From: Candidatus Hydrogenedentota bacterium
Lineage (GTDB): Bacteria > UBA8481 > J006
Assembly: GCA_003697085.1 (NCBI GenBank)
Contig: RFFU01000061.1
Coordinates: forward strand, 1-23,612
DNA length: 23,612 nt
Direction: 5' to 3'
Position numbers and translations under genes: made by a program. Within the stretch, counting starts at the first letter, position 1, and every line of letters starts with the position of its first letter. Below the pieces are notes generated by a model. It had not been told where the DNA came from and did no database searches. It saw nothing but the letters and a program-made list of their open reading frames with translations. Shown here one piece after another: positions 15,736 to 23,400 of the stretch.

Positions 15736-16997
15736 TGGCCTCTCTCCCGCTTCTCTTTTGGCTCGTCACGCTCGCTCTCAATCTCTTCCTGCTCTTCAAT
15801 GGAAAGATTCACGGCCCATGGAGTGTTCTCCTCGACGGCAAGGCGGCGACGGGGGCCTTTCTCCTGGAAGCCCTGCTCTTCCAGGCAGCCGTGCTCCACG
15901 AAACATGGAAGCATGCCTTCGATATCGCGGAGGGACGGGTTCGTCCTCATCGGAAACGGATTCTCCTCTTCTTCCTCCTTTCGGGAGCCATCCTGACCGA
16001 CCCTGCGGCCTGGACAACGGTCGGTATCATTCTTTTGCTCGGCCGCTTTACCGTTTCCCGCGCGAGGAACATCGAAACCTATGAAAGAAACGACGCGTTG
16101 CGATTCCAAAGAATCCGCGAAAAGATCGCCGTGGACCACAGCGCCGCGGCAAAACAGGAGGAATACCTCCGGCAGGTCCTTCAAGACTACGTGGAGCAAC
16201 TGACGCTGATTCAAGAACTTCTCGTTATTCAGGATCGCGATACCTTGGTGGATCGACTTTCGTCCATCGGTCGGCGCCTCCAGATCGAGCCGCGGTTTCT
16301 CGAGAAAATCCGAGAGCGGATTCTTGAGAGCAGACCGGCCGCGAGTGATTCGCCGGAGGAATTCCAGTCGTTTTTCGGAACGGATAGCCTGGGAAGCGCG
16401 ACTTTCTCTCTCGATGGAATCGAGATTCCGCCGGAGAAAAAACGTTCCTGGAAGAATTTTCTTGCGATTGTGAGATTGGCCCAACTCATCCTCCTTCGAA
16501 TCCATCGGCTCAAGAAGGCGCAGGAGATCGCGCGGAAGGATTATCTCACGGGTTTGCCGAATCGCCGCGCCTTCGAGAACATGATGAAGGCGGAATCCGA
16601 ACGCACCCGACGCCTCGAACTTCCCTGTTCCTTTATGATGATTGACATCGATCACTTCAAATCCTTCAACGATACGTACGGCCATCTTGTCGGGGATATC
16701 GTCCTCAAGGCCGTCGCGAACGCCATTCAGAACTCCTCCCGCCTCTCCGATTTCGTAGCGCGGTATGGCGGGGAGGAATTCGCCGTTCTTTCGCCCGAGA
16801 CGCCTTTGGAGGGAGCCATGATTCAAGCCGAACGAATCCGCAGAGCGGTGGAGCACTTGGAAGTACTACCCGCCGGACACCAACGCCCTCTTTCCGTCAC
16901 CGTTTCGATCGGGGTTTCCGACGTGGATATCGACACCGCCGATGAAGCGCTCTACGCGGCGAAGAAAAAGGGCCGCAACCGCGTCGAAACTTCCTAA
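15735..16997 (+). CDS. Membrane diguanylate cyclase (GGEEF)
   Basis: A 420-residue protein with an N-terminal membrane region (about 4-22, 36-55 and 75-104), a helical/coiled-coil middle (about 110-260), and a C-terminal GGDEF domain (about 258-420). DYLTGLPNRRAF, MIDIDHFKSFNDTYGHLVGD, a canonical GGEEF (345-349) and an intact RxxD inhibitory site (RLSD, 336-339) predict an active, product-inhibited diguanylate cyclase making c-di-GMP from two GTP. SIGVSDVDIDTADEALYAAKKKGRN closes the domain. No known sensor domain is recognised in the middle. The ATG shares one base with the upstream TGA (TGATG); a GTG three bases earlier is less likely. GAGGAAG precedes it. The pair clearly form an operon. 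Confidence 0.9.
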   Translation: MASLPLLFWLVTLALNLFLLFNGKIHGPWSVLLDGKAATGAFLLEALLFQAAVLHETWKHAFDIAEGRVRPHRKRILLFFLLSGAILTDPAAWTTVGIILLLGRFTVSRARNIETYERNDALRFQRIREKIAVDHSAAAKQEEYLRQVLQDYVEQLTLIQELLVIQDRDTLVDRLSSIGRRLQIEPRFLEKIRERILESRPAASDSPEEFQSFFGTDSLGSATFSLDGIEIPPEKKRSWKNFLAIVRLAQLILLRIHRLKKAQEIARKDYLTGLPNRRAFENMMKAESERTRRLELPCSFMMIDIDHFKSFNDTYGHLVGDIVLKAVANAIQNSSRLSDFVARYGGEEFAVLSPETPLEGAMIQAERIRRAVEHLEVLPAGHQRPLSVTVSIGVSDVDIDTADEALYAAKKKGRNRVETS

Positions 16998-17014
16998 GGA
17001 ATAGCACAATCTCT

Positions 17015-17043
17015 TTGCTTGCAAAACTTGATTTCGTTATTCT
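17015..17043 (+). promoter_or_regulatory. Weak candidate promoter before the AT-richer insert
   Basis: TTGCTT (17015-17020) and TATTCT (17038-17043) are 17 bp apart in the 175 bp gap after the second GGDEF gene. The match is weak and there is no second line of evidence. Confidence 0.25.
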
Positions 17044-17172
17044 GGGAACTGCAGGGAGGATGGGGCCTTCCGTGCAAGGTTTTTGCAGCGTCTTCAGCGG
17101 AAATTTTTCCTGTTGAAGAACGTTATTGTTCCGGTGAAATGATTTTTGCTGGGATTCGGAAAAAGGTGAATC

Positions 17173-18162
17173 GTGAAGGAATTCGATATTCGGCCGCAGG
17201 AACTTTTCGATAGGTTCCTAAGAATAGTTGAAGAAGACAACAAGACCTTTTTTCGTGATCGGTCTCGTTTTCGAGAATTGGCTTGTCCGGCGTGCCGGTC
17301 GAAGAAAATCGACACCGCCTTTCAAAAAAATGGATTTCGTTATTCTCAATGCATAAAATGTGGGTGCCTCTATTTGAATCCACGGCCTCCCGCGGCCCTC
17401 TACCGGCGATACTACCAAAATTCCAAGACCTCTCGTTTCTGGGCGGAAAAATTTTATCCGGCTGTTGAAGACAAGCGGCGGCGTAATCTTTATCGCCCCA
17501 AAGCCCGCCGCGTTCAAAAACTGCTCGCGCGAGTCGGTTCTCTCGTTGATATCGGCTCTGGTTACGGAACTTTCTTGGAGGAACTGCAACGAACGGGAAC
17601 AGCGAAGAAATATTACGGAATAGAACCCTCAACCCACCTCGCCGAATGCTCCCGAAAAAAGGGGTTTGATATTTTTGAAACCACTGTGGAAACATATGCT
17701 CGCCATCCGAAGATAAAATTCGATGCGGCGGTTTCCTTGGAGTTATTTGAACATGTGGTAAATCCTTTCAAGTTTATGAGTTCCGTCAACGCAATCCTCA
17801 AGAAAAACGGAACTCTCATTCTGACGACTCTTCAGGCGGATGGTTTCGACATAAAACTCCTTGGTCCCTATTCCAAATCTATTTCGCCTCCAATCCACAT
17901 CAATTTCTTCACAGAACGCTCCTTTCAACACCTCTGGAGGCGCACCGGATTTGAAATACAAAAAGTCTTTACACCCGGGGTTCTCGATGTCGACATCGTT
18001 CGCAATACTTCCCTTCAGTACCATCTTTCCCATGATCCCTTTATTGAACAGATCATCTTCGATGAGACGCTTTCAAAATCATTTCAGCGATTTCTCTCAA
18101 ATCATCGCTTGAGCAGCCATATTTGGATCGTCGCCAAAAAGATTCGTGAGATCTCATTATGA
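17173..18162 (+). CDS. Zinc-ribbon class I SAM methyltransferase
   Basis: A 329-residue protein. A short N-terminal helix region precedes a zinc ribbon (Cys38-x2-Cys41 ... Cys60-x2-Cys63, in ACPACRS and QCIKCGC) followed by YLNPRP, an arrangement common in methyltransferases of surface-polysaccharide clusters. The Methyltransf_23-type domain has VDIGSGYGTF (125-134), YYGIEPS, DAAVSLELFEHVVNPF and LKKNGTLILTT. The substrate is unknown; a nucleotide sugar or glycan is plausible but inferred. The start is GTG 17173, the first start after an in-frame stop at 17167, with AAGGTGA just upstream. Base composition is clearly more AT-rich than neighbours (sample 60-base lines count 45-47% G+C), suggesting transfer. 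It overlaps the following SDR gene by 4 bp. Confidence 0.84.
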   Translation: MKEFDIRPQELFDRFLRIVEEDNKTFFRDRSRFRELACPACRSKKIDTAFQKNGFRYSQCIKCGCLYLNPRPPAALYRRYYQNSKTSRFWAEKFYPAVEDKRRRNLYRPKARRVQKLLARVGSLVDIGSGYGTFLEELQRTGTAKKYYGIEPSTHLAECSRKKGFDIFETTVETYARHPKIKFDAAVSLELFEHVVNPFKFMSSVNAILKKNGTLILTTLQADGFDIKLLGPYSKSISPPIHINFFTERSFQHLWRRTGFEIQKVFTPGVLDVDIVRNTSLQYHLSHDPFIEQIIFDETLSKSFQRFLSNHRLSSHIWIVAKKIREISL

Positions 18163-18887
18163 ACTGGGCTGTGATCACCGGAGCGTCGGGTGCTATCGGA
18201 CGGGCCATTTCGGCCTGCCTCGCCCAACGTGGCTTTTCTCTTGTTCTTCACTACCATTCTGCAGAAGAACCTATGCAGAAATTTTCTTTTGAGATCTCCA
18301 GACGATATAATGTTGACACAAAGATTCTTCCCGCCGACTTTACTTCCGAAAATTCAACGCGTGCTTTTTGCGAAACTCTTGAATCACTAAAGGTCCCCCT
18401 TCAATGTTTAATCCATTGTGCCGGCGGCGTCCCCTCTCCAAACTCGCTTTCTCGAATCACCCCCTCAGACTGGAATACAATCTTTTCACTTAATGCGACC
18501 GCACCGTTTTTCATCACTCAAGCCGCTCTCCGTCTTTTTGTTCCAAATTCCGATATCATTTTTATCAGTTCGATTTCGACAAAATATGGTGGAGGAGAGA
18601 ACACGCTTCACTATGCCGCTGCTAAAGCGGCAGTGGAGAGCATCGCCCGCGGATTGGCGCGCCGGCTGGCCGCCGAAACAATCAAAGTAAACGTGATCCG
18701 GGCCGGTTTCATTTTAACCGGCGCCCATAAAAAGATGGGGAGGACTCGTGAGGATATTCAAGAAAGAATTTCAAAAATTCCTCTCCGAAGAGTTGGAACT
18801 CCCGACGATATCTCCCGAGCAGTATCGTTCCTTTTGGACAGTCCTTTTGTAACGGGAAGCGTTGTCGAAGTCACCGGGGGCGATTGA
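18159..18887 (+). CDS. FabG-like short-chain dehydrogenase/reductase
   Basis: A 242-residue classical SDR. The glycine motif TGASGAIG is at 7-14, ADFTSE marks the adenine site, HCAGG replaces the usual NNAGG, and catalytic Ser137/Ser138 (FISSIS), Tyr152 and Lys156 (YAAAK) are present. IKVNVIRAGFILTG, RRVGTPDDISRAVSFLLDS and the final GSVVEVTGGD are the normal end of FabG-type proteins. It may be a 3-oxoacyl-ACP reductase-like or sugar/polyol dehydrogenase; the pairing with a zinc-ribbon methyltransferase favours a glycan-modification role, by inference only. ATGA overlap with that gene. It shares the low G+C of its partner (18301-18360 counts 25 of 60). It is convergent with the transketolase genes, 30 bp apart. 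Confidence 0.87.
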   Translation: MNWAVITGASGAIGRAISACLAQRGFSLVLHYHSAEEPMQKFSFEISRRYNVDTKILPADFTSENSTRAFCETLESLKVPLQCLIHCAGGVPSPNSLSRITPSDWNTIFSLNATAPFFITQAALRLFVPNSDIIFISSISTKYGGGENTLHYAAAKAAVESIARGLARRLAAETIKVNVIRAGFILTGAHKKMGRTREDIQERISKIPLRRVGTPDDISRAVSFLLDSPFVTGSVVEVTGGD

Positions 18888-18917
18888 CGCTCTCGATCCT
18901 GTACCGTTACTATTTCA

Positions 18918-19934
18918 TTACTCCTCGCTCAATTCTCTTCTCTTCCGCCCCAGAACTCTTTCCACCGCGATTACGATCTCGCGCCAGGTGAGACCATAGA
19001 GTTTCTTCAGTTCCTCCGGCTCCCCCGACTTCGCGAAGGTGTCCCGCAAGGCCACGTGTTCGAGCGGGACGGGATGGTTTCGGCCCAACACCGAGGAGAC
19101 GATCGCCCCGAGTCCTCCATAGATCTGGTGCTCCTCGGCGGTCACGACCGCGCCGCACTCCCGCGCGACCAGCACCAGCAATTCCTCGTCGATCGGCTTG
19201 ACCGTGTGCATATCCACGACCGTACAGGAGACTCCTTCGGCCTCGAGAACCTGCGCGGCATAAATCGCCTCGGCCACCATAATCCCGCACGCGACCAACG
19301 CCACATCGCCGCCCTTCCTTAAAACCCGCCCTTTGCCCAACTGGAAATCCGTATCTCCGGGATCGTAGATGCGGGGAACCTTGTTGCGACCCGTTCTCAA
19401 AAAAACGGCGCCCGGGTGCGCATAAACTTGCGGCACCAATGCACCGGTACTCACTTCGTCCGCTGGAACCACGACGGTCATACCCGGTAAAGACGCCGCC
19501 AACGCGATATCCTCGATCGACATCTGGCTCACTCCATCCGGGCCCAGCGTTATTCCACCGTGCGACCCCACAAGTTTGACCGGCAGTTTCGAATAGGAAA
19601 CACCGAGGCGTAACTGGTCGAAGGTCTTGCAAATGAGAAAGGAAGCGAAAGAGGAGATGAAAGGAATCTTCCCACAGGCCGCCAAGCCGGACGCGATTCC
19701 CGCCATATTCGCTTCCGCGATCCCCGCATTGAAGAAACGATCCGGAAACCGTTCGGCGAAAACGGCCGACTTCGTCGATTTCGCCAGATCTCCATCCAAA
19801 ACGACAATCTCCGGATGGTCCGCGCCAAGCGCCGCCAGAACTTCTCCGTAGGCGTCCCGTGTCGCCCGCCCGATCGGAAATCGTTCCAACCGTCCCTCCC
19901 GTTCCGTCCAATTGGTTTTCTCTTCCGGAGTCAC
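18918..19934 (-). CDS. Transketolase, C-terminal subunit
   Basis: A 338-residue second half of a two-subunit transketolase, combining the pyrimidine-binding and C-terminal domains. IGRATRDAYGEVLAAL, LDGDLAKSTK and FFNAGIAEANMAGIASG (catalytic Glu74 in GIAEANM) are pyrimidine-domain signatures; GSHGGITLGPDG and VPADEVS follow. The C-terminal domain has VVDMHTVKPID and VTAEEHQIYGGLGAIVSSVL. It works with the adjacent N-terminal subunit in the pentose phosphate pathway, moving two-carbon units between sugar phosphates with thiamine diphosphate. The start is GTG at 19934, overlapping the partner's TGA (GTGA), with GGGAGGC upstream; the open frame to 20108 shadows the partner gene. Confidence 0.9.
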   Translation of the reverse strand: MTPEEKTNWTEREGRLERFPIGRATRDAYGEVLAALGADHPEIVVLDGDLAKSTKSAVFAERFPDRFFNAGIAEANMAGIASGLAACGKIPFISSFASFLICKTFDQLRLGVSYSKLPVKLVGSHGGITLGPDGVSQMSIEDIALAASLPGMTVVVPADEVSTGALVPQVYAHPGAVFLRTGRNKVPRIYDPGDTDFQLGKGRVLRKGGDVALVACGIMVAEAIYAAQVLEAEGVSCTVVDMHTVKPIDEELLVLVARECGAVVTAEEHQIYGGLGAIVSSVLGRNHPVPLEHVALRDTFAKSGEPEELKKLYGLTWREIVIAVERVLGRKRRELSEE

Positions 19935-20806
19935 AAAAACGCCTCCCGCTCCGGGTGCGCCCCCAGTTCCTTCATCGCGTGCTCGAATTCCTCGTCCGTG
20001 GGAGCCCGACCATGAAAATCGTTGTTTCCTTCCATAAAACTTACTCCCTTTCCCTTGACGGTACGAGCCACGATCACGGACGGTTTTCCCCGAACTCCGT
20101 CGGCCCAACGGATGGCCTCCTCAATCTCTCCCAAACTATGACCGTCGATCTCACGCACGGCCCAGCCGAAAGATTCCCATTTCTCCGCAACCGGTTCGAT
20201 CGAGAGAATCTTCTCGACGGCATCGTCGAGTTGAAACCCATTACAATCGATAAAGGCCGTGAGATTGTCGAGGCGATGAGCGGAGGCGAAGAGGGCCGCT
20301 TCCCAAACCTGACCTTCCTGAATCTCGCCGTCACCGAGGATCACAAAGGTGCGATAGGTACGTTGATCGAGCCGACCGGAAAGTGCGTGGCCGATTCCGA
20401 TCGAAAGGCCTTGCCCCAGAGAACCTGTCGAGGCCTCGATCCCAGGAACGCGACAGCGGTCAGGATGGCCCTCGAGCCGCCCGTCGGTCCGGCGCAACGT
20501 CAAGAGCTCCTCCTTGGGAAAGTATCCGTACCATGCCAGCGCGGCGTAAAGCGCCGGAACGCCGTGTCCTTTCGAGAGAATAAGGCGGTCGCGATCGGGC
20601 CAATCCGGGTGCTCCGGATCGAAACGCATTCGACGGGCGTAAAGTTCAGCCAGGATTTCCACGAGCGACAGTGCTCCGCCGGGATGCCCCGAACCGGCCC
20701 TGTGAATCATCCGAAGGATCCAGATTCGCCACTGACGGCATATCTCTGATAATTCCTCCGTGGAGACAGTGCTCCCGGAACGTTCTTGTTGAAGGATCTT
20801 TGTCAT
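19931..20806 (-). CDS. Transketolase, N-terminal subunit
   Basis: A 291-residue thiamine diphosphate-binding half. SGHPGG (His41), LSKGHGVPALYAAL (His81), STGSLGQGLSIGIGHAL and the diphosphate/Mg2+ motif GDGEIQEGQVWEA, ending in the DCNG Asn189, are all present. VARTVKGKGVSFMEG and the final FHGRAPTDEEF are typical. Split transketolases are common in archaea, clostridia and several bacterial phyla. The ATG at 20806 has no Shine-Dalgarno; a -10-like TACACT (minus strand, 20825-20820) would place transcription start within about 7-8 bases of it, so a near-leaderless mRNA is possible. It follows the FecR-domain gene by 58 bp on the same strand. Confidence 0.9.
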   Translation of the reverse strand: MTKILQQERSGSTVSTEELSEICRQWRIWILRMIHRAGSGHPGGALSLVEILAELYARRMRFDPEHPDWPDRDRLILSKGHGVPALYAALAWYGYFPKEELLTLRRTDGRLEGHPDRCRVPGIEASTGSLGQGLSIGIGHALSGRLDQRTYRTFVILGDGEIQEGQVWEAALFASAHRLDNLTAFIDCNGFQLDDAVEKILSIEPVAEKWESFGWAVREIDGHSLGEIEEAIRWADGVRGKPSVIVARTVKGKGVSFMEGNNDFHGRAPTDEEFEHAMKELGAHPEREAFL

Positions 20807-20864
20807 AACAAGAGGCGGAAGTGTAGCAAAAGTTACTCCGCGGAAAAGGAAAAAAAGGGAGTGT

Positions 20865-21803
20865 TTATCGGTGCCTTCGTTCCCGCCGTTCGTGTCGGCG
20901 TTCCTGACGACGCTCCCGGAGATGCTCCTGGCGGCGCTCCTTGAAATGCCTTCGGAACTCCTCCCTTCGACCCTTTCGTTTCTCGTGAATCGCTTCTAAT
21001 TTCTTCTTCCGAATCTCGCGGGCCCGTTTCAAATGCTCCCAAACTTTTCTGTGGTGTTCTTTCACCCTCTCGATCAGCCTCTTTCTCTTCTCCGGATCGA
21101 GGTTCTTGAGAAAGTTCCTGAGTTTCTTCTTGTCGAATTCCTTTCCGAAACGCTTCTCGAACCGTTTTATCAGGAACTCGCGCCGTTTTTGCCATCGGGA
21201 ACGAATCTTCTCGAGAATCTCCCGCCGCCGAACACGACGGCGTTCGATCGAGGCACCTCGACCGGCCTTCAAGTCCTCCACTTTTCCCCCTACATTCACC
21301 TCCACCTCGCCATCGAAAACATCCACGTCCGCCGACCCGTCTCCCGCATTGATGGCGGTCGCCGAACCGGGATCATAGGCAACGGAAAAGTCCGTTCCGC
21401 GAACGCCCGCCACGGCCACCGGTGTCGCCACCTGATATTTCACGCGACGAAGGCCAGACAAATGCGGCACCGCACTCCGCACGGCCCCCTTCTTGAGATA
21501 GATTCGAGTAATCCTGCCGGTCCTCGTATCGCCGAACCGCTCGAAAATAACCTGACTCCCCGCATCGAGCTCGACATCGGAACCGTCCGGAAGTTCAACC
21601 GTAACGCCGTTCGTCGTGACCAACGACTCCCCCTCGGAAATCAATCTTCCCTCTTCCAAATTCTCATCCCCCGAAAGATACACCACCGCCTTCGCGGGTG
21701 ACGCTGGAGTCGCGGACACGACCGGATACACTGTCATAATCGGAAAGAATGCAAGAAAAGCCAGCGAACCGGTGGCTAAAGCGCCTCTTGTCAGAACCCT
21801 CAT
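20865..21803 (-). CDS. Exported FecR-domain protein with highly basic C-terminal tail
   Basis: A 312-residue protein. Residues about 1-31 are a signal peptide (hydrophobic LATGSLAFLAFFPIMTVYP, likely cleavage after VSA). Residues about 40-165 match a FecR domain: GRLISEGESLVTTNGVTVELPDGSDVELDAGSQ spans the typical polar strands (split here over several motifs), then YQVATPVAVAGVRGTDFSV and DVFDGEVEV. From about 185 to the end it is helix-prone and very rich in Arg, Lys, Glu and His, with RERRQE-type repeats and a final RRHERRERR segment. That tail is not part of the usual FecR sigma-regulator layout, and no sigma factor is adjacent. It is more like a stand-alone envelope FecR protein; the tail may bind nucleic acid, lipopolysaccharide or peptidoglycan (inference). 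ATG 21803 is preferred (GGAGGG 11 bases upstream) over a TTG at 21833. Confidence 0.78.
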   Translation of the reverse strand: MRVLTRGALATGSLAFLAFFPIMTVYPVVSATPASPAKAVVYLSGDENLEEGRLISEGESLVTTNGVTVELPDGSDVELDAGSQVIFERFGDTRTGRITRIYLKKGAVRSAVPHLSGLRRVKYQVATPVAVAGVRGTDFSVAYDPGSATAINAGDGSADVDVFDGEVEVNVGGKVEDLKAGRGASIERRRVRRREILEKIRSRWQKRREFLIKRFEKRFGKEFDKKKLRNFLKNLDPEKRKRLIERVKEHHRKVWEHLKRAREIRKKKLEAIHEKRKGRREEFRRHFKERRQEHLRERRQERRHERRERRHR

Positions 21804-21870
21804 TCTTTTTTCCGCCCTCCGTTCCTTCCCCAACCCCCTACGGTTGGAAAAATCCGCTCTCCTTTTTCAT

Positions 21871-21899
21871 TTGACAGTCCCGCCGGGAAAACGTTTAGT
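21871..21899 (+). promoter_or_regulatory. Sigma70-like promoter for radA
   Basis: A perfect TTGACA (21871-21876) is followed after 17 bp by TTTAGT (21894-21899). The transcript would start near 21906 and carry a leader of about 155 nt before the radA GTG. Confidence 0.5.
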
Positions 21900-21918
21900 G
21901 CTTTCCACCAAAAAGGAG

Positions 21919-21946
21919 ATTATCAGACGTGATTCGTATTTGCAAA
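21919..21946 (-). promoter_or_regulatory. Promoter for the FecR-domain gene
   Basis: On the minus strand TTTGCA (21946-21941) and GATAAT (21924-21919) are 16 bp apart. Predicted start near 21912 gives a leader of about 110 nt. It faces the radA promoter. Confidence 0.42.
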
Positions 21947-22062
21947 CAACGTGCCGAAAGGGAGGACATCGGGAGGGAGGACATAACAGATTATGGTGCA
22001 GCGGGAGATTTCGGTTTTTGTTCCGGGAATGAAAGCAAAGGCGGGAGGAGGAGTGAGAACTC

Positions 22063-23400
22063 GTGAGTCGTAAACGAACGAATTTCATCTGTTCGGATTG
22101 TCAGACTCCACAACCCCGCTGGTACGGGCGTTGTCCGGCCTGCGGATCCTGGAACACTCTTCATCCTATCGAGGAATTCGGCGAGCAATCGGCGGCGAAC
22201 TCCCCGCCGTCTCTGATTCCCCTTCGGGAGGTCACGGCCGGTTCCCATCCCCGCCGGCTCGCTCCTCACGCCGAACTCAACCGCGTCCTCGGAGGAGGGT
22301 TCGTTGCGGGGGGAACGGTGTTGATCGCAGGAGATCCCGGCATCGGAAAATCGACCTTGGCGCTCCAGACCGCGGCGGGTTTCGGAAATGTTCTCTATGT
22401 CTGCGGTGAGGAATCTCCCTCCCAACTCAAACTCCGCGCCGAACGCCTGGGCCTGGCCGACGCCGCACTCCATCTCATCGATGATACCCGCGCCGACGCG
22501 ATCGAGCCCATCCTTCGCTCAACCCCTCCCGAATTCGTTGTTGTGGATTCCGTCCAGACGCTCAACTTTTCCCAGTCGCTCCGCGCCACCGGTTTCCTCG
22601 GTTCGGTCAGTCGAATCCGCGAGACTTCCTCCCTGCTTATCCAAGCCGCCAAAGCCGCCGACGTGACGCTTCTTCTGATCGGCCACGTGACGAAGGGCGG
22701 AGATGTTGCGGGACCGATGGCCCTGGAACATCTCGTCGATACGGTGCTAGTGATGGAACAGGACGTCTCGGGAGAATTTCGCCTTCTGCGCGCCACCAAG
22801 AACCGTTTCGGGCCCACGGATATGGTCGGGCTCTTTCGAATGACGGAATCGGGCCTCGAGGACGTCTCGAATCCTTCCGAGATATTGCTGCCGCGGGATC
22901 GGCGGGCGGTCCCCGGCGCGGCCGTCACCGCCTCTCTCGAGGGAAAACGCCCCTTGCTGGTGGAACTTCAGGCTCTGACTGTCAAAACGACTTACGGAAT
23001 GCCGAAACGCGTATCGACGGGTATCGATCCCAATCGCCTCTCGATGCTTCTGGCGGTGCTCGAACGGAAGGCGGGACTTTCCTTTTCGCAACACGACGTC
23101 TATCTCAACTCGGCCGGCGGCTTCCGGCTCCGGGAAACCGCCACTGATCTCGGCGTCGCGGCCGCAACCGCCTCCTCACTCCGCAACCTCGCCGTACCGC
23201 CGGACACGCTTTTCTGCGGAGAAATCAGTCTCAGCGGCGAAATCCGGCCCGTAAGTCGCCTCGGAACGCGTCTGGCCGAGGCGGCGGGCTTGGGATTCCG
23301 CCGAGCCGTCGTTCCTTATCAACCTCTTTCGGAAGAACCGGAGATTGCGATCCACCCCGTCCGAAACATCGAGGACCTGCTGTGCCGGCTCCCATCGTAA
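22063..23400 (+). CDS. radA: DNA repair protein RadA
   Basis: A 445-residue cytoplasmic RecA-like helicase that promotes branch migration in recombination and repair. The N-terminal zinc finger (Cys10, Cys13, Cys24, Cys27, in FICSDCQ and GRCPACGSW) is followed by the RecA core with Walker A GDPGIGKST (90-98), YVCGEESPSQ, VVVDSVQTL (Walker B) and the RadA-specific KNRFG (246-250). A C-terminal Lon-protease-like domain (about 285-445) holds LVELQALT, GIDPNRLSMLLAVLERK and VYLNSAGGFR, and lacks protease catalysis as usual. Length fits RadA (about 450). GTG 22063 has GGAGGAGG-type sequence upstream at good spacing. It overlaps hisH by 19 bp. Confidence 0.95.
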   Translation: MSRKRTNFICSDCQTPQPRWYGRCPACGSWNTLHPIEEFGEQSAANSPPSLIPLREVTAGSHPRRLAPHAELNRVLGGGFVAGGTVLIAGDPGIGKSTLALQTAAGFGNVLYVCGEESPSQLKLRAERLGLADAALHLIDDTRADAIEPILRSTPPEFVVVDSVQTLNFSQSLRATGFLGSVSRIRETSSLLIQAAKAADVTLLLIGHVTKGGDVAGPMALEHLVDTVLVMEQDVSGEFRLLRATKNRFGPTDMVGLFRMTESGLEDVSNPSEILLPRDRRAVPGAAVTASLEGKRPLLVELQALTVKTTYGMPKRVSTGIDPNRLSMLLAVLERKAGLSFSQHDVYLNSAGGFRLRETATDLGVAAATASSLRNLAVPPDTLFCGEISLSGEIRPVSRLGTRLAEAAGLGFRRAVVPYQPLSEEPEIAIHPVRNIEDLLCRLPS

